Shown: positions 44,847 to 54,138 of the stretch, piece after piece
How positions within the stretch are numbered: the first letter of the stretch is position 1
Layout: every line of letters begins with the position of its first letter
NCBI GenBank assembly: GCA_022711465.1
Contig: JAKLEZ010000031.1
Coordinates: 1-63,577 of the forward strand
From: Planctomycetota bacterium
Lineage (GTDB): Bacteria > Planctomycetota > Phycisphaerae > UBA1845 > PWPN01
Direction: 5' to 3'
DNA: 63,577 nucleotides
Translations under genes and position numbers: made by a program
Notes under the pieces: model-generated
The model's database searches: none
The model's input: the letters and a program-made list of their open reading frames with translations, nothing else
Told to the model about the DNA's origin: nothing

Positions 44847-45939
44847 CCCCCTTCCTCCTGCGTCGCAAGGCGCCGAGCGCCAAGTAGAGAGCATGGAGGA
44901 AATCGGGCTGACAGCTCAGAGCTGAGTGCTGATAGCCATCGCGTCAGCGACGTGCCTGAGCCCGTTCTTCTCCCTTCCCTCCCTTCTCAGGGGGGGCTCG
45001 AGGGGTGGGGAAGGGGGTAGCCGTTCTCGGCGTGCAGTGGGCGGGCGAATGCGCTCCGGCTGAATGCTGAGAGCTGATAGCTCACAGGTTCGCTGAACGC
45101 GACGCAGGGAGCACGGATGCTCTCTGGCTGCTGACAGGTGAACGCTGACAGCCATCAGGCGTGCCAAACGCCAAGCAGGCAGCGCGAAGGATGAAGGACG
45201 AGCGACAGAAGCTGCGAAGCCGATTCGGCGTCTCGAGTCGGGCTCTTTGCGTGTTCTCTCCTCCTGCGTTCGTGCACATCCGTCGATGACCGGAGAATCA
45301 CGACGGTTGACGGAGACGGAGTCTGCGCCAACGAGGCCTCTGACGATTGCATGGTGGATCGTGACCAGCCGGAACCGCAGAAACGCGAGACGGTCTTCCC
45401 GTGAAGTACCTGCTGGATGACACCAATACCGGCGAGTTCTCGCGCGTCCCCGATGCGCGAATCGAGGATTGGTCCGCTATCGGACGGCCAATGCCCGCGA
45501 AGCAGGGAGGACGAAGCAAGGAATGAACCCTCGAAGGCGAAGGACTCGTTCGCGTTTCGTGCTCACCCTGTGCTCTGGTGGACGCCGGTGTGGCGCTTCA
45601 TCAGGTGTGCTTCGCCCTTGCTTCAGAGTTCCTGTTGTTCGTACCGCACTTTCCGGGCTTTGCGGCGACCAGGCCTGGGCAGGTTTACAGATCAACGGTG
45701 TGTAATCCCTGCCGACATCGCAAAACGGGCGAAAAACCGGGTTCCGTAAGCTGCGTTTTCCCAGGCATTCTCCCGCGCAGGACAGCATAAGCTGGCTGGC
45801 CACATGAACTTACGTATTTCGGCTTTGAGGGCCGCGGTTAGACCATGTGCACCAAACACCCCTTATCGACATGTTGGGGCCTGGCCGGTCCACGATCGAA
45901 ACACAGCCTCCACCTCGCTAGACTCAGAGGAGTGACCAA
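44847..45939. other. Intergenic region with degenerate TCAGC/GCTGA repeats
   Basis: About 1.1 kb separates the two halves of the exopolysaccharide locus. 44900-45155 contains many GCTGA/TCAGC-centred units (GCTGACAGCTCAGAGCTGAG, GCTGAATGCTGAGAGCTGA, CTGACAGCCATCAGG), like those inside the preceding gene. Near 45401 a ~41-codon frame begins VKYLLDDTNTGEFSR, faintly like a VapC start. GAAAAACCGGGTTCC at 45731-45745 matches the small motif at 31.7-31.9 kb. No gene is supportable. Confidence 0.5.
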
Positions 45940-46998
45940 ATGACCGGTCAGATACTCTCAGAAACACTGCGGAATAAGAACATTCTCATCACGGGCGGCA
46001 CAGGCAGTTTCGGCCATCAGATTGTGCGCGAGCTCTTCAAGTACCAACCGGCATCTATACACGTATTCAGCCGTGATGAAAAAAAGCAGTATGACATGGC
46101 GCTGTTGTATCCGAATCAAGCTAACTTGACGTTCAACATCGGCGATATTCGAGATCTGGAGCGAGTCCAGGAGGCTATGCGCGGCATCGACGTCGTTTTT
46201 AATGCCGCTGCACTCAAGCAGGTTCCGAATTGCGAATATGCTCCCTTTGAGGCGGTCCTGACCAATATCATTGGTGCCCAGAACGTGCGCCGAGCGGCGA
46301 TTGATGCGGGCGTGCAGACGGTGGTCTCCATCAGCACCGACAAGGCAGTCAAACCTGTCAACGTCATGGGTATGACCAAAGCGGTCCAAGAGCGGATCAT
46401 GCTGGACCCGTCTTACCGCGGCACGCGAACCAAGTTCGTGTGCGTTCGCTACGGGAACGTATTGGGCAGTCGCGGAAGCGTCGTTCCACTCTTCTGCGAC
46501 CTTGTTCAGCGGGGACTGCCGCTCCCCATCACGAATCCCGCCATGACGAGATTTCAGCTGATGCTCGCCGAATCCGTGCAGCTGGTGCTTTGGGCAACGG
46601 TAAAAGGCGAATGTGGCGATCTGTGGGTCAGAAAGATGCCAGCCGCCAACATCGTCGATCTCGCCAAGGCGCTTTCCTATGGGATCACAGGGCGGGAGGA
46701 CTATCCTATCGCAACGGTTGGTGCTCGTCCGGGTGAGAAGATCCACGAAATCCTCGTATCCGAGGAGGAGATGTGGCGCGCTAGAGAGATGGGCGATTAC
46801 TTCTTGATCCCGGGGTGGGCCGTTCCCGAGGATAAGCACGGCCCACAGCACGGCGATATTCAGGAGTACTCCTCGGATCGCACCCGCCAGATGTCTGTTG
46901 AAGAGATTCTGAAGATGCTCCAGACGGATGGCTGGGTCAGCGCCAACGGTGTGGGTCCTGGACCCAAGGCGCTGGGGACCGGGATGTCACGGTCGTAA
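45940..46998 (+). CDS. UDP-N-acetylglucosamine 4,6-dehydratase/epimerase (CapE/FnlA-like)
   Basis: A 352-aa extended SDR enzyme for sugar-nucleotide modification. Rossmann motif ILITGGTGSFGHQIV, then IHVFSRDEKKQYDM typical of CapE/FnlA/PseB, FNAAALKQVPNCEYAPFEAVLTNIIGAQN with the MK-type catalytic lysine in ALKQVP, VSISTDKAVKPVNVMGMTK, VCVRYGNVLGSRGSVVPLF and VGARPGEKIHEILVSEEE. FnlA-type enzymes make the first intermediate of UDP-L-FucNAc. GAGGAG precedes the ATG. The next gene is a FnlB-like reductase, supporting that path; the FnlC epimerase is not found in the window. First gene of the AT-richer part. Confidence 0.9.
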   Translation: MTGQILSETLRNKNILITGGTGSFGHQIVRELFKYQPASIHVFSRDEKKQYDMALLYPNQANLTFNIGDIRDLERVQEAMRGIDVVFNAAALKQVPNCEYAPFEAVLTNIIGAQNVRRAAIDAGVQTVVSISTDKAVKPVNVMGMTKAVQERIMLDPSYRGTRTKFVCVRYGNVLGSRGSVVPLFCDLVQRGLPLPITNPAMTRFQLMLAESVQLVLWATVKGECGDLWVRKMPAANIVDLAKALSYGITGREDYPIATVGARPGEKIHEILVSEEEMWRAREMGDYFLIPGWAVPEDKHGPQHGDIQEYSSDRTRQMSVEEILKMLQTDGWVSANGVGPGPKALGTGMSRS

Positions 46999-47075
46999 AG
47001 TGAAAGCACCTCCCGAGAATTCAGCTACGGCGCCATCGGCGCCAGAAGTCGCGGTCAAACAAGGGGCGTTGATAC

Positions 47076-47984
47076 ATGAAAATCCTGATTCTCGGCGCCG
47101 GCGGCATGCTAGGCCACAAACTAATGCAGTTATATTCTGCCAAGTACGATGTGCTGGGCACGGTACGCCAGGACGCAGCCGCCTACGATCGGTATAGAGT
47201 TTTCCCCCAAGGCACGCTGATTGGCCGCGTCGACGCAGACGACTTCGCATCGATTGAGAGGGCGGCGGACGGCTTTGGGCCGACCTGGATCGTGAACTGC
47301 ATAGGCGTGATCAAGCAGCTGGACGCCGCGCGTGATCCGCTCACGACAATCAGCATCAACTCGCTGCTCCCACACAGGCTTGCGAAGCTCTGTTCCACAC
47401 GTGGGATACGGCTGATTCACATCAGCACGGATTGTGTTTTCTCCGGCAGCACGGGGATGTACAAGGAGTCCGATACTCCAGACCCAGTTGATCTCTATGG
47501 CCGTACAAAGCTGCTGGGAGAGGTCACCGGAGCCAATTGCCTCACTTTGAGAACCTCAATCATCGGTCGGGAGCTGAGCACGCGCAATGGGCTCCTCGAG
47601 TGGTTTTTGCAGCCGAATCACAAGGAAGTGCGTGGTTTCCGCAGGGCGATCTACAGTGGCCTGACCACCATCGAACTGGCTCGTGTGATTGAATCGGTAA
47701 TGCACGTCCGAAAAGAGCTCACGGGCGTTTATCACGTATCGTCAGACCCGATCAACAAGTACGACTTACTCCTGCTGATCCGTGAGGCGTTCGGTATACC
47801 TACGAGCGTGGTCGCCGCCGATACGCCATCCATTGACCGGAGCCTCGCAAGCGCACGGTTTCGACAAGCAATGGCCTACACACCCCCTCCGTGGACCTCG
47901 CTGATTGCTGAGCTTGCTCAGGATCAGACGCCATACCCACCGCGCCACCTGCCCGCACAACAGCAAGGAATGTGGCGTGTGTGA
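47076..47984 (+). CDS. RmlD/FnlB-like NAD(P)-dependent sugar reductase
   Basis: A 302-aa SDR protein. N-terminal nucleotide-binding motif MKILILGAGGMLGHKLMQ, then IVNCIGVIKQLDAARDPLTTISINSLLPHRLAKLC, the catalytic region LIHISTDCVFSGSTGMYKESD and DLYGRTKLLGE (YxxxK), and TLRTSIIGRELSTRNGLLEWFL. This fits dTDP-4-dehydrorhamnose reductase relatives including the UDP-2-acetamido-2,6-dideoxy-4-hexulose reductase FnlB/WbjC, coupled in many loci to FnlA-type enzymes. Seventy-seven bp follow the CapE/FnlA-like gene. Exact substrate cannot be fixed by sequence. Confidence 0.85.
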   Translation: MKILILGAGGMLGHKLMQLYSAKYDVLGTVRQDAAAYDRYRVFPQGTLIGRVDADDFASIERAADGFGPTWIVNCIGVIKQLDAARDPLTTISINSLLPHRLAKLCSTRGIRLIHISTDCVFSGSTGMYKESDTPDPVDLYGRTKLLGEVTGANCLTLRTSIIGRELSTRNGLLEWFLQPNHKEVRGFRRAIYSGLTTIELARVIESVMHVRKELTGVYHVSSDPINKYDLLLLIREAFGIPTSVVAADTPSIDRSLASARFRQAMAYTPPPWTSLIAELAQDQTPYPPRHLPAQQQGMWRV

Positions 47985-48077
47985 TTGTGAGATCCCTGTC
48001 GGAGCAGTTTGTGCTCGCCGCCCTTGCTACGGTACTTGCCCAGCGGATTTATTCACATAGGTGGAGGCGCCCGGCCT

Positions 48078-49052
48078 GTGTGCGTTTCACACATCCCCGC
48101 CGAGGTTACACTTGAGGCAGCACCCTGTCCAAACGGATGCGCTTCTGGGGACGACTTGCTTTTCACAGCTCAAGATCGCCTGTTCGGCTTGCCGGGCCGG
48201 TTTCCTGTGGTGCGCTGCTGCACCTGTGGGTTGATCCGGACTGAGCCGCGCCCAACACCAGAGACTATCCGTTTCTACTATCCAGATAACACATACTGCG
48301 CATATGTGCTAAGCCCCGGACATCCTGGCCCAGCTTCCCTGCTGCGACGCTGTCTACGATCGCTATACTGCCGTGCTTTCCGTGTTAACAACTACGTCTT
48401 GCCCGACATTCCGCCGGGGCGTATGTTAGAGGTGGGATGTGCAACGGGCTCATTCCTCGCGGAGATGAAGGCAAAGAGCTGGGCCGTCGAAGGAATTGAG
48501 CCTTCTAAGAGTGCAGCGGTGCGAGCTCAGGCCGCCGGCCTCAACGTATTTTGCGGTACGCTGGAGTCCGCCCCGGATCCCAGACGCCCGTTTGATCTGG
48601 CTGTGGGATGGATGGTAGTTGAGCATCTTCATCAACCCCTTATGGCCCTACGCAAACTGGCTGGCTGGGTACGTCCAGAGGGATGGCTTGTCATATCGGT
48701 GCCAGACGCTGGCAGGTTGCATCTACGCCTGTTTAAAGATAGGTGGTTTGCTCTGCAGGTGCCTACACACCTTTATCACTTTACAGAGGAATCCATTACT
48801 GCTCTTCTTAGGAAGGCGGGCTGGCATGTGGAACGGGTGTTCCACCACCGATCGCTCTTCAATTGCGCCTACAGCATCAGTTATGTTCTCGAGGATGGCG
48901 GGGCGCCAAAATGCGTATGCGAGTTTCCAAGACAAGTGGTTGGAAGGCCTCTAGGGCGTCTGGCCCTTTATCCAGCTGCATATGTACTGGCGGCATTGAA
49001 GCAAACGGGGCTGATTACGCTTTGGGCGAGACGGGGCGCCGCCGTTTCATAG
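48078..49052 (+). CDS. SAM-dependent methyltransferase with N-terminal Cys cluster
   Basis: A 324-aa class I methyltransferase. The N-terminus carries a zinc-type cysteine set (CPNGC...RCCTCGLIRTEPRP). The Rossmann core has RMLEVGCATGSFLAEMKAKSWAVEGIEPS (motif I), FDLAVGWMVVEHLHQPLMALRKL and GWLVISVPDAGRL. Start at 48078 (GTG) is preferred because GGTGGAGG lies ~11 nt upstream; the frame is open from 48009. Methyltransferases of this kind in polysaccharide loci methylate sugar hydroxyls. A second, related methyltransferase lies at 60768. It ends 15 bp before the flippase gene. Confidence 0.82.
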   Translation: MCVSHIPAEVTLEAAPCPNGCASGDDLLFTAQDRLFGLPGRFPVVRCCTCGLIRTEPRPTPETIRFYYPDNTYCAYVLSPGHPGPASLLRRCLRSLYCRAFRVNNYVLPDIPPGRMLEVGCATGSFLAEMKAKSWAVEGIEPSKSAAVRAQAAGLNVFCGTLESAPDPRRPFDLAVGWMVVEHLHQPLMALRKLAGWVRPEGWLVISVPDAGRLHLRLFKDRWFALQVPTHLYHFTEESITALLRKAGWHVERVFHHRSLFNCAYSISYVLEDGGAPKCVCEFPRQVVGRPLGRLALYPAAYVLAALKQTGLITLWARRGAAVS

Positions 49053-49067
49053 CCGGACCGTTGTTTG

Positions 49068-50582
49068 ATGCTTCGCAAAAACCTCATCGCAAATCTTTTA
49101 GGACGGGCATGGGGTATTATATCCCTTTACTTCTTCCTGCCCCTGTACCTGGAGTTTCTCGGGGTTGAGGCGTATGGGCTCGTCGGGTTCTACTCCACCC
49201 TGCTAGGGCTCCTCGCGTTTGCAGATCTTGGTCTTACGGCGACCCTCAATCGTGAATTGGCGCGACTTTCCGTGAACAAGGACGCGGGCGACGAAATGGC
49301 TAGCGTTCTCCGGACCTATGAGTCCATTTACGTTTGCATCTCCTTTGTGATCGCCACGACACTTTGGTTACTAGCTCCGGCAATCGCAGGAAAATGGCTG
49401 CAGCTGCACGCTCTGTCGACAAGGGAGGTCACAGCAGCAATTCGCCTGATGGGAATAACAGTTGCGCTTCAGCTGCCATCGAGCTTGTTTGTAGGCGGCC
49501 TCGTTGGATTGCAGCGACAGGTCCTTACGAACTGTCTCCAGGTTGGGTGGAGCGTTTTCAGAGGAGTTGGAGCGCTATGCGTTCTGTGGCTTGTTTCGCC
49601 CACGATCCTCGCATTCGCGTCCTGGCAGCTTTCGTCGGGCCTGGTCTACTGCTGCGCAGCCAGAGTTAGCCTGTGGAGAACCATGCCTTCCGCAGGCTCC
49701 GGATCGCGATTCGCCTGGAGAATCATCCGCGAGACGTGGCGATACGCCATTGGAATGGCGAGCATGACGCTTCTCGGCACCTGCCTCACACAGGGAGACA
49801 AGCTATTCGTGAGTAAACTGCTGCCACTCGACGCCTTGGGATACTACACGGTAGCGTGCTCCCTGGCACAAGCACCTCTGTTGCTTTCTGCCCCAATTGG
49901 CACTGCTGTCTTCCCGCGCCTCACTGGGTTAGTTGCCAAAGGCGACCTCCGAGCCGTCAGATCTCTTTATCACCTCGCTTGCAGTATGGTGAGCATTGTC
50001 GCAGTTCCCAGCGCTCTAACGCTTGGGGTCTACGCGTACAGCTTCGTCCTTGCCTGGACAGGATCAAGAATGACCGCGCAGCATACAGGCTTGGTTGCCT
50101 CCCTTTTGATCGGCGGCCAGGCCCTACAGGCACTTACGGCTATCCCCTGCTACCTTGCCCTTGCACATGGCCACACGAGGATACACGTGTGCGTTCAGCT
50201 TGGCAGCTTGGCGCTATTGGCCCCTCTACTACTATTCTCCATACGACACGCTGGCATGATTGGTGGGGGGCTGTCTTGGTTGGTAGTGAACCTCTTTATA
50301 CTTCCCTTGTATATGTACGCAGTCCATCGACGCTTCATGCCCGGCGAGTGTTTAACGTGGTGTTTAGAGGATGTGGGTCGCCCGCTCCTCTTCGCTGTAC
50401 TACCAGTTCTCGTAGCCCGGCTGCTGCTGCCAACACCAACTGGTCGCATTGCCACAATGGCCTTTATTGGGGCCGTCTGGAGTGCTTCTGGAGTGCTCGC
50501 TGGCATGAGCATTCCCGCTATACGCGACACGTGCTTCCGCCGCGGCGGTGTTTGGTTGCGCTGTCTCGTTAGCAGAGAGTAG
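49068..50582 (+). CDS. Wzx-type lipid-linked oligosaccharide flippase
   Basis: A 504-aa protein with about twelve transmembrane helices of the MOP/PST flippase family. Typical features are the first helix start LRKNLIANLLGRAWGIISLYFFLPLYLEFLG, LLAFADLGLTATLNRELARLS, ARVSLW...WRYAIGMASMTLLGTCLTQGDKLFVSKLLPLDALGYYTVACSLAQAPLLL and the C-terminal LLLPTPTGRIATMAF. It moves the undecaprenyl-linked repeat unit across the inner membrane for polymerisation. The start at 49068 (ATG) is preceded by an in-frame TTG. It is preceded and followed by sugar-tailoring genes, as expected in a Wzx/Wzy locus. Confidence 0.87.
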   Translation: MLRKNLIANLLGRAWGIISLYFFLPLYLEFLGVEAYGLVGFYSTLLGLLAFADLGLTATLNRELARLSVNKDAGDEMASVLRTYESIYVCISFVIATTLWLLAPAIAGKWLQLHALSTREVTAAIRLMGITVALQLPSSLFVGGLVGLQRQVLTNCLQVGWSVFRGVGALCVLWLVSPTILAFASWQLSSGLVYCCAARVSLWRTMPSAGSGSRFAWRIIRETWRYAIGMASMTLLGTCLTQGDKLFVSKLLPLDALGYYTVACSLAQAPLLLSAPIGTAVFPRLTGLVAKGDLRAVRSLYHLACSMVSIVAVPSALTLGVYAYSFVLAWTGSRMTAQHTGLVASLLIGGQALQALTAIPCYLALAHGHTRIHVCVQLGSLALLAPLLLFSIRHAGMIGGGLSWLVVNLFILPLYMYAVHRRFMPGECLTWCLEDVGRPLLFAVLPVLVARLLLPTPTGRIATMAFIGAVWSASGVLAGMSIPAIRDTCFRRGGVWLRCLVSRE

Positions 50583-50627
50583 GTGGGCGTGCATACCCTA
50601 CGTTGGCAGGTCTACTGAGGTACCGAC

Positions 50628-51542
50628 ATGAAGATAGCGGCCGTGACAGTGACGTGCAATGACGACCACAATGTTAACCAGTGCGTCAGCTTTTATGAGC
50701 AATACAAGTCCGCACTCAGCATGCACATTATTGTGGATAACGGCTCAGACCGGGCATTTGTGGGGCGCCTTGAGCAGTTGTTTCCGACGTCCGTCATTAT
50801 AAAACGTACCGAGAATAGAGGTACGACTGCGGCCTACAATGACGGAATTCGGCATGCACTGACTAGTGGGCTGGCCGACTCTATCATGTTAATTTCGAGC
50901 GACGTGAAGATCACTGCTAAGGACATAGGCACATTGCATGAGTTGCTCTTTTCTGACGGGCGATATGGCATAGTCGCACCGATACTCCTTAGACGCGACT
51001 CGTGCGAGATTGAACTCTACGGAGCCGGCATTACCAAGGACTTAAGGATGGACAAGGAGAATGTTGGTGAGGTAGTTACAGCTTCGTTGCCCTTAAGCAA
51101 GGAGGTGGCGGCCGTTCCCGGCGGAATTAGCCTGGCGAAGTGCGAATACTATCAGCAAGTGGGGCTGCAGGACGAAAGGCTGTTCATGTACTCGGATGAG
51201 GTGGACATGGGGATACGAATGGCTAGAGCTGGCCTCAAGGCTGTGGTTACGAGGAATGCAGTGGCGTGGCATCAACACATCTTACGCAAGAACGCGACCT
51301 GGCGCGGAGGATATACTGAGTTTCTGATGAGGCGCAACAGAATATACTTGGCATACAAGCATTTTGGTTGTCTCAGAGGATTGTACGTCTTCCTGCGCCA
51401 GATCATACGTGCTCCGCGCGTGGGGGTCTCCTTCTACAGGAACGGCGCGTCGGGGCACCTGGCGTATTACGTTTTGGGATGCATGTGCGGACTTTTTAGG
51501 ATCCACAGAATGCCGGCTATGATACTAGAGGGCCGCACGTGA
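50628..51542 (+). CDS. Family 2 glycosyltransferase (rhamnosyltransferase-like)
   Basis: A 304-aa GT-A fold enzyme. The start MKIAAVTVTCNDDHNVNQCV with HIIVDNGSD (nucleotide-sugar site), RTENRGTTAAYNDGIRHAL (WbbL-like NxGxxxAxNxG) and ADSIMLISSDVKITA in place of the usual DxDxxP; later LYGAGITKDLRMD, VPGGISLAKCEYYQQVGLQDERLFMYSDEVDMGIRMARAGLKAV (acid ED region) and AWHQH. It transfers one sugar to the lipid-linked chain at the cytoplasmic face. Its codons use more A/T than the export operon. It overlaps the deacetylase gene by 4 bp. Confidence 0.85.
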   Translation: MKIAAVTVTCNDDHNVNQCVSFYEQYKSALSMHIIVDNGSDRAFVGRLEQLFPTSVIIKRTENRGTTAAYNDGIRHALTSGLADSIMLISSDVKITAKDIGTLHELLFSDGRYGIVAPILLRRDSCEIELYGAGITKDLRMDKENVGEVVTASLPLSKEVAAVPGGISLAKCEYYQQVGLQDERLFMYSDEVDMGIRMARAGLKAVVTRNAVAWHQHILRKNATWRGGYTEFLMRRNRIYLAYKHFGCLRGLYVFLRQIIRAPRVGVSFYRNGASGHLAYYVLGCMCGLFRIHRMPAMILEGRT

Positions 51543-52597
51543 GGTGCCGTCTTGGCGAATCCAGGAGATGCACCGGAGGAAGAGCGCATTCACAATGTGT
51601 GTGCTTGACTTTTGATTACGAGCTCTTTTTCGGACAGTCCGGCACTGTGGGCCGGTGCCTGTTGGAACCGACGGAGCACATCCTTGCCCTCCTGTCACAA
51701 ACCGGCCATGCTGCAACGTTCTTTGTCGATGCGTTACTGCTGGAGCGCCTCTCCAGTGTGCGACAGGAGGCAAACACTTACCAGCGCGTCCTGGAGCAAC
51801 TATGCCGGATGATCAGTAGGGGGCATCGTATCGAGCTTCACCTGCATTCCTCCTGGCTTGACGCCAAGTACGACAATGGATGCTGGGTGTTCCCCCATCA
51901 CGGGCACTACAGGCTACAGAGCCTTCCCACGACCACCGTGACGGACTTGCTGGTACGAGGTACTGAATTGCTTGAGGTGGTTGGGCGTGCGGTATCAGCC
52001 GACTACAAGGTTGTCGCATTTCGAGCAGGAGGCTGGTGCATACAACCCTTTGGCCCTTTAAAGGAAGGATTCAGGAAGGCGGGGCTTGTGATAGACTCCT
52101 CTGTTGCACCAGGTCTTCGCGATCGGGGTGGTGTTCAGGTATTCGATTTTTCCCACGCCCCGTCTGCGCCACTTTGGAGATTTAGCGACGATCCCTGCGT
52201 GATAGATCTACAAGGTTCGTTCTGGGAGGTACCGATTTCCGTTTACCGGAGGACCTGGCGGGACCGTGTACGGACGCTGTACTATATGAAGACCAGGCGC
52301 GAAGAGCGCTACGGCGATGGTACGGGCGCGGACGGGGGCATTCAATTACACTCCAGCTTGTTTTCGAAGCTCCGGCCATATGACGCTATACTTTCCACGG
52401 ACGGAAGCAGCAGGGGCCTGCTTGGCAGGTATCTTCGCACAGGAACGGGCGGATTGGCTGTTGTCCTTAACCACCCCAAGTATCTCTTGAAGGAGACCGG
52501 GATCATGAGCCTAGGCGAGTGCGCGCAGTACCGCAGCGTTCTCCTGAAGGACGTTATTAGTCTGGTGACTTCAGAGCGTGGGCGCGATAATGATTGA
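51539..52597 (+). CDS. Polysaccharide deacetylase-like (CE4/NodB fold) protein
   Basis: A 352-aa soluble protein starting with GTG in the preceding stop (4-bp overlap). Near residue 22 is CLTFDYELFFG, the catalytic/metal Asp motif of the NodB fold (TFDDG-type; the second Asp is Tyr/Glu here); HATFFVDALLL and GHRIELHLHSSW give the HxxxH-like metal-binding site as HLH; FRAGGW follows. These resemble cytosolic WalW-like deacetylases of capsule loci. The C-terminal half (LRPYDAILSTDGSSRGLLGR) is less conserved. Likely removes an acetyl group from a sugar intermediate. A non-standard catalytic motif makes activity uncertain. Confidence 0.7.
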   Translation: MRCRLGESRRCTGGRAHSQCVCLTFDYELFFGQSGTVGRCLLEPTEHILALLSQTGHAATFFVDALLLERLSSVRQEANTYQRVLEQLCRMISRGHRIELHLHSSWLDAKYDNGCWVFPHHGHYRLQSLPTTTVTDLLVRGTELLEVVGRAVSADYKVVAFRAGGWCIQPFGPLKEGFRKAGLVIDSSVAPGLRDRGGVQVFDFSHAPSAPLWRFSDDPCVIDLQGSFWEVPISVYRRTWRDRVRTLYYMKTRREERYGDGTGADGGIQLHSSLFSKLRPYDAILSTDGSSRGLLGRYLRTGTGGLAVVLNHPKYLLKETGIMSLGECAQYRSVLLKDVISLVTSERGRDND

Positions 52598-53981
52598 GGC
52601 ATTGCGTCCTATTGCAGGGGTGTTAGTCTTTGTGGCAGCAGCTGTGTACATCGCTTTGCGCCCTCTCGGCTATTGGGGCATCCTGCCGCCACTAATGGGC
52701 GTGCTCTTATTTGTCGCCTTCTGCAATCGCGTGACAATCGGCGTGTACCTCCTTGTCTTTGGTTCATTCGTCGCGGGAGCGACGTTGGAGCTTGCGGGCA
52801 TCCCTGGTGTTGGCGGAAAGGTAGCAGGTCTCGCCGGGCTTGCCCTCATTACTTCACGCGCGCGGCTTGGCCACATGCTCCGAACATGTGAAGATGGTCT
52901 AGGGCTGCTGTGCTGGCAAACACTAGTGCTCGTGCTCTTTTATCTTTACGGCAGCATGGATTCATATGCGACGGCAAAGCTGGCGAACTGGGTGGTCGTG
53001 TGTGGATACAACTTCGTCGCGTACCTGTACCTCTGCAGAAGCCGGGAAACCGATTGGTTGCGTCTGGGTCAGCTTGGTATCCTTACTGGTCTTTTGTATC
53101 TGGCCGTAAGCACTGTGCATTATCCGGATCTGCGCCCGGCGAGCCCCGTTTCGATTGGGGTAATCCGCGACTTTCTGAGTGTCAATAGGGACGCGGTCTT
53201 TGACTACCACGTTCTGGGGATGTATGGCGTCTTTGGATTAGCCTTGATGCTGGGGTTCCGAGCCAACGCCGAGCTGTCCAAGCGAGATGAACTGGCCGTG
53301 CTTGCCTATGCCTGCATGGCGATGGTGCTTGTGGCCTGGAGTGGTGCCCGCCAGTACATGGTCATGCTCGCGTTGGTTGGGCCAGTCACGCTGTTGTGCC
53401 CTAATATAGCGAGGCGTTACCGTGTCTATGCGGGCGTCTGCATCGCGATGCTCGCTGTCGTGCTTTACGTGAACCTGTGGCAGCAATTTGACTTTATAAA
53501 TGAGGTCCTTTCCCCCGACGCACGTTTCAGCGATAGACTCAACCGCGGATTAACCTACGATGCAGCGATTGACGCCATTGTGGAAAAGCCCATGTTGGGT
53601 GAAGGTCTGGGCGGCTACAAGGGCCACCTCTACACGCCGGAGAAACACGGCGAGGGGTCGTATGCCCACAACCTTGTCCTTGAACTCCTCTCGGAGACGG
53701 GAGTTGTGGGGACCGCACTTTTCTTGCTACCGCTCCTGGCTGTGGGATCCCTGCGTGCCCGGTTCGCGGCTCTGAGGCTCCCCTGTAGCTCCAAAGCCGG
53801 CAATGTGGTCGCCCCTTTGTTTCTCTGCCTCCTCCTGAGAAGCATGATCAGCTCCGATTTGGTTACGTCGTCTGCCGTCTTTGCCATCCTTGTAGCCTTG
53901 GTCTCAGTAGACCAGCGCAGGACAGTCGCGAGTAGGTCTGAATCGCCAAGGGCCAACTGCTGCCGATTACCAATGGGATAG
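52590..53981 (+). CDS. O-antigen polymerase (Wzy)-like membrane protein
   Basis: A 463-aa protein with ~11 membrane helices (IAGVLVFVAAAVYIALRPLGYWGILPPLMGVLLFVAFC onward). The characteristic periplasmic loop and Wzy_C features are RQYMVMLALVG, RLNRGLTYDAAIDAIVEKPMLGEGLGGYKG and SYAHNLVLELLSETGVVGTALFLLPLL, with His/Glu near the end as in Wzy polymerases and ligases. It overlaps the deacetylase by 8 bp. With the Wzx flippase and the Wzz/BY-kinase it completes a Wzx/Wzy-dependent assembly pathway. A second Wzy-like protein (42024) is probably the ligase, though roles could be reversed. Confidence 0.82.
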   Translation: MIEALRPIAGVLVFVAAAVYIALRPLGYWGILPPLMGVLLFVAFCNRVTIGVYLLVFGSFVAGATLELAGIPGVGGKVAGLAGLALITSRARLGHMLRTCEDGLGLLCWQTLVLVLFYLYGSMDSYATAKLANWVVVCGYNFVAYLYLCRSRETDWLRLGQLGILTGLLYLAVSTVHYPDLRPASPVSIGVIRDFLSVNRDAVFDYHVLGMYGVFGLALMLGFRANAELSKRDELAVLAYACMAMVLVAWSGARQYMVMLALVGPVTLLCPNIARRYRVYAGVCIAMLAVVLYVNLWQQFDFINEVLSPDARFSDRLNRGLTYDAAIDAIVEKPMLGEGLGGYKGHLYTPEKHGEGSYAHNLVLELLSETGVVGTALFLLPLLAVGSLRARFAALRLPCSSKAGNVVAPLFLCLLLRSMISSDLVTSSAVFAILVALVSVDQRRTVASRSESPRANCCRLPMG

Positions 53982-54138
53982 AGGCAGCGCGGCGGCGGTA
54001 GGATAGGTAGGCAGCTGTGGTGAGAGGCGGGAGGTTCTGACTTGGTAGGCCGGCTGACAATGTTTGACCACGAGTACCTCCTGAAGGCCCATAGTCCGGA
54101 GGCGCACTCGCTTGCGTCGGCTACAAAGGAAAATCCAG

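Noticed and set aside
45401..45526. VapC toxin gene
   Set aside because: Only VKYLLDDTNT resembles the start of a PIN domain; the frame ends after ~41 codons and has no antitoxin partner.
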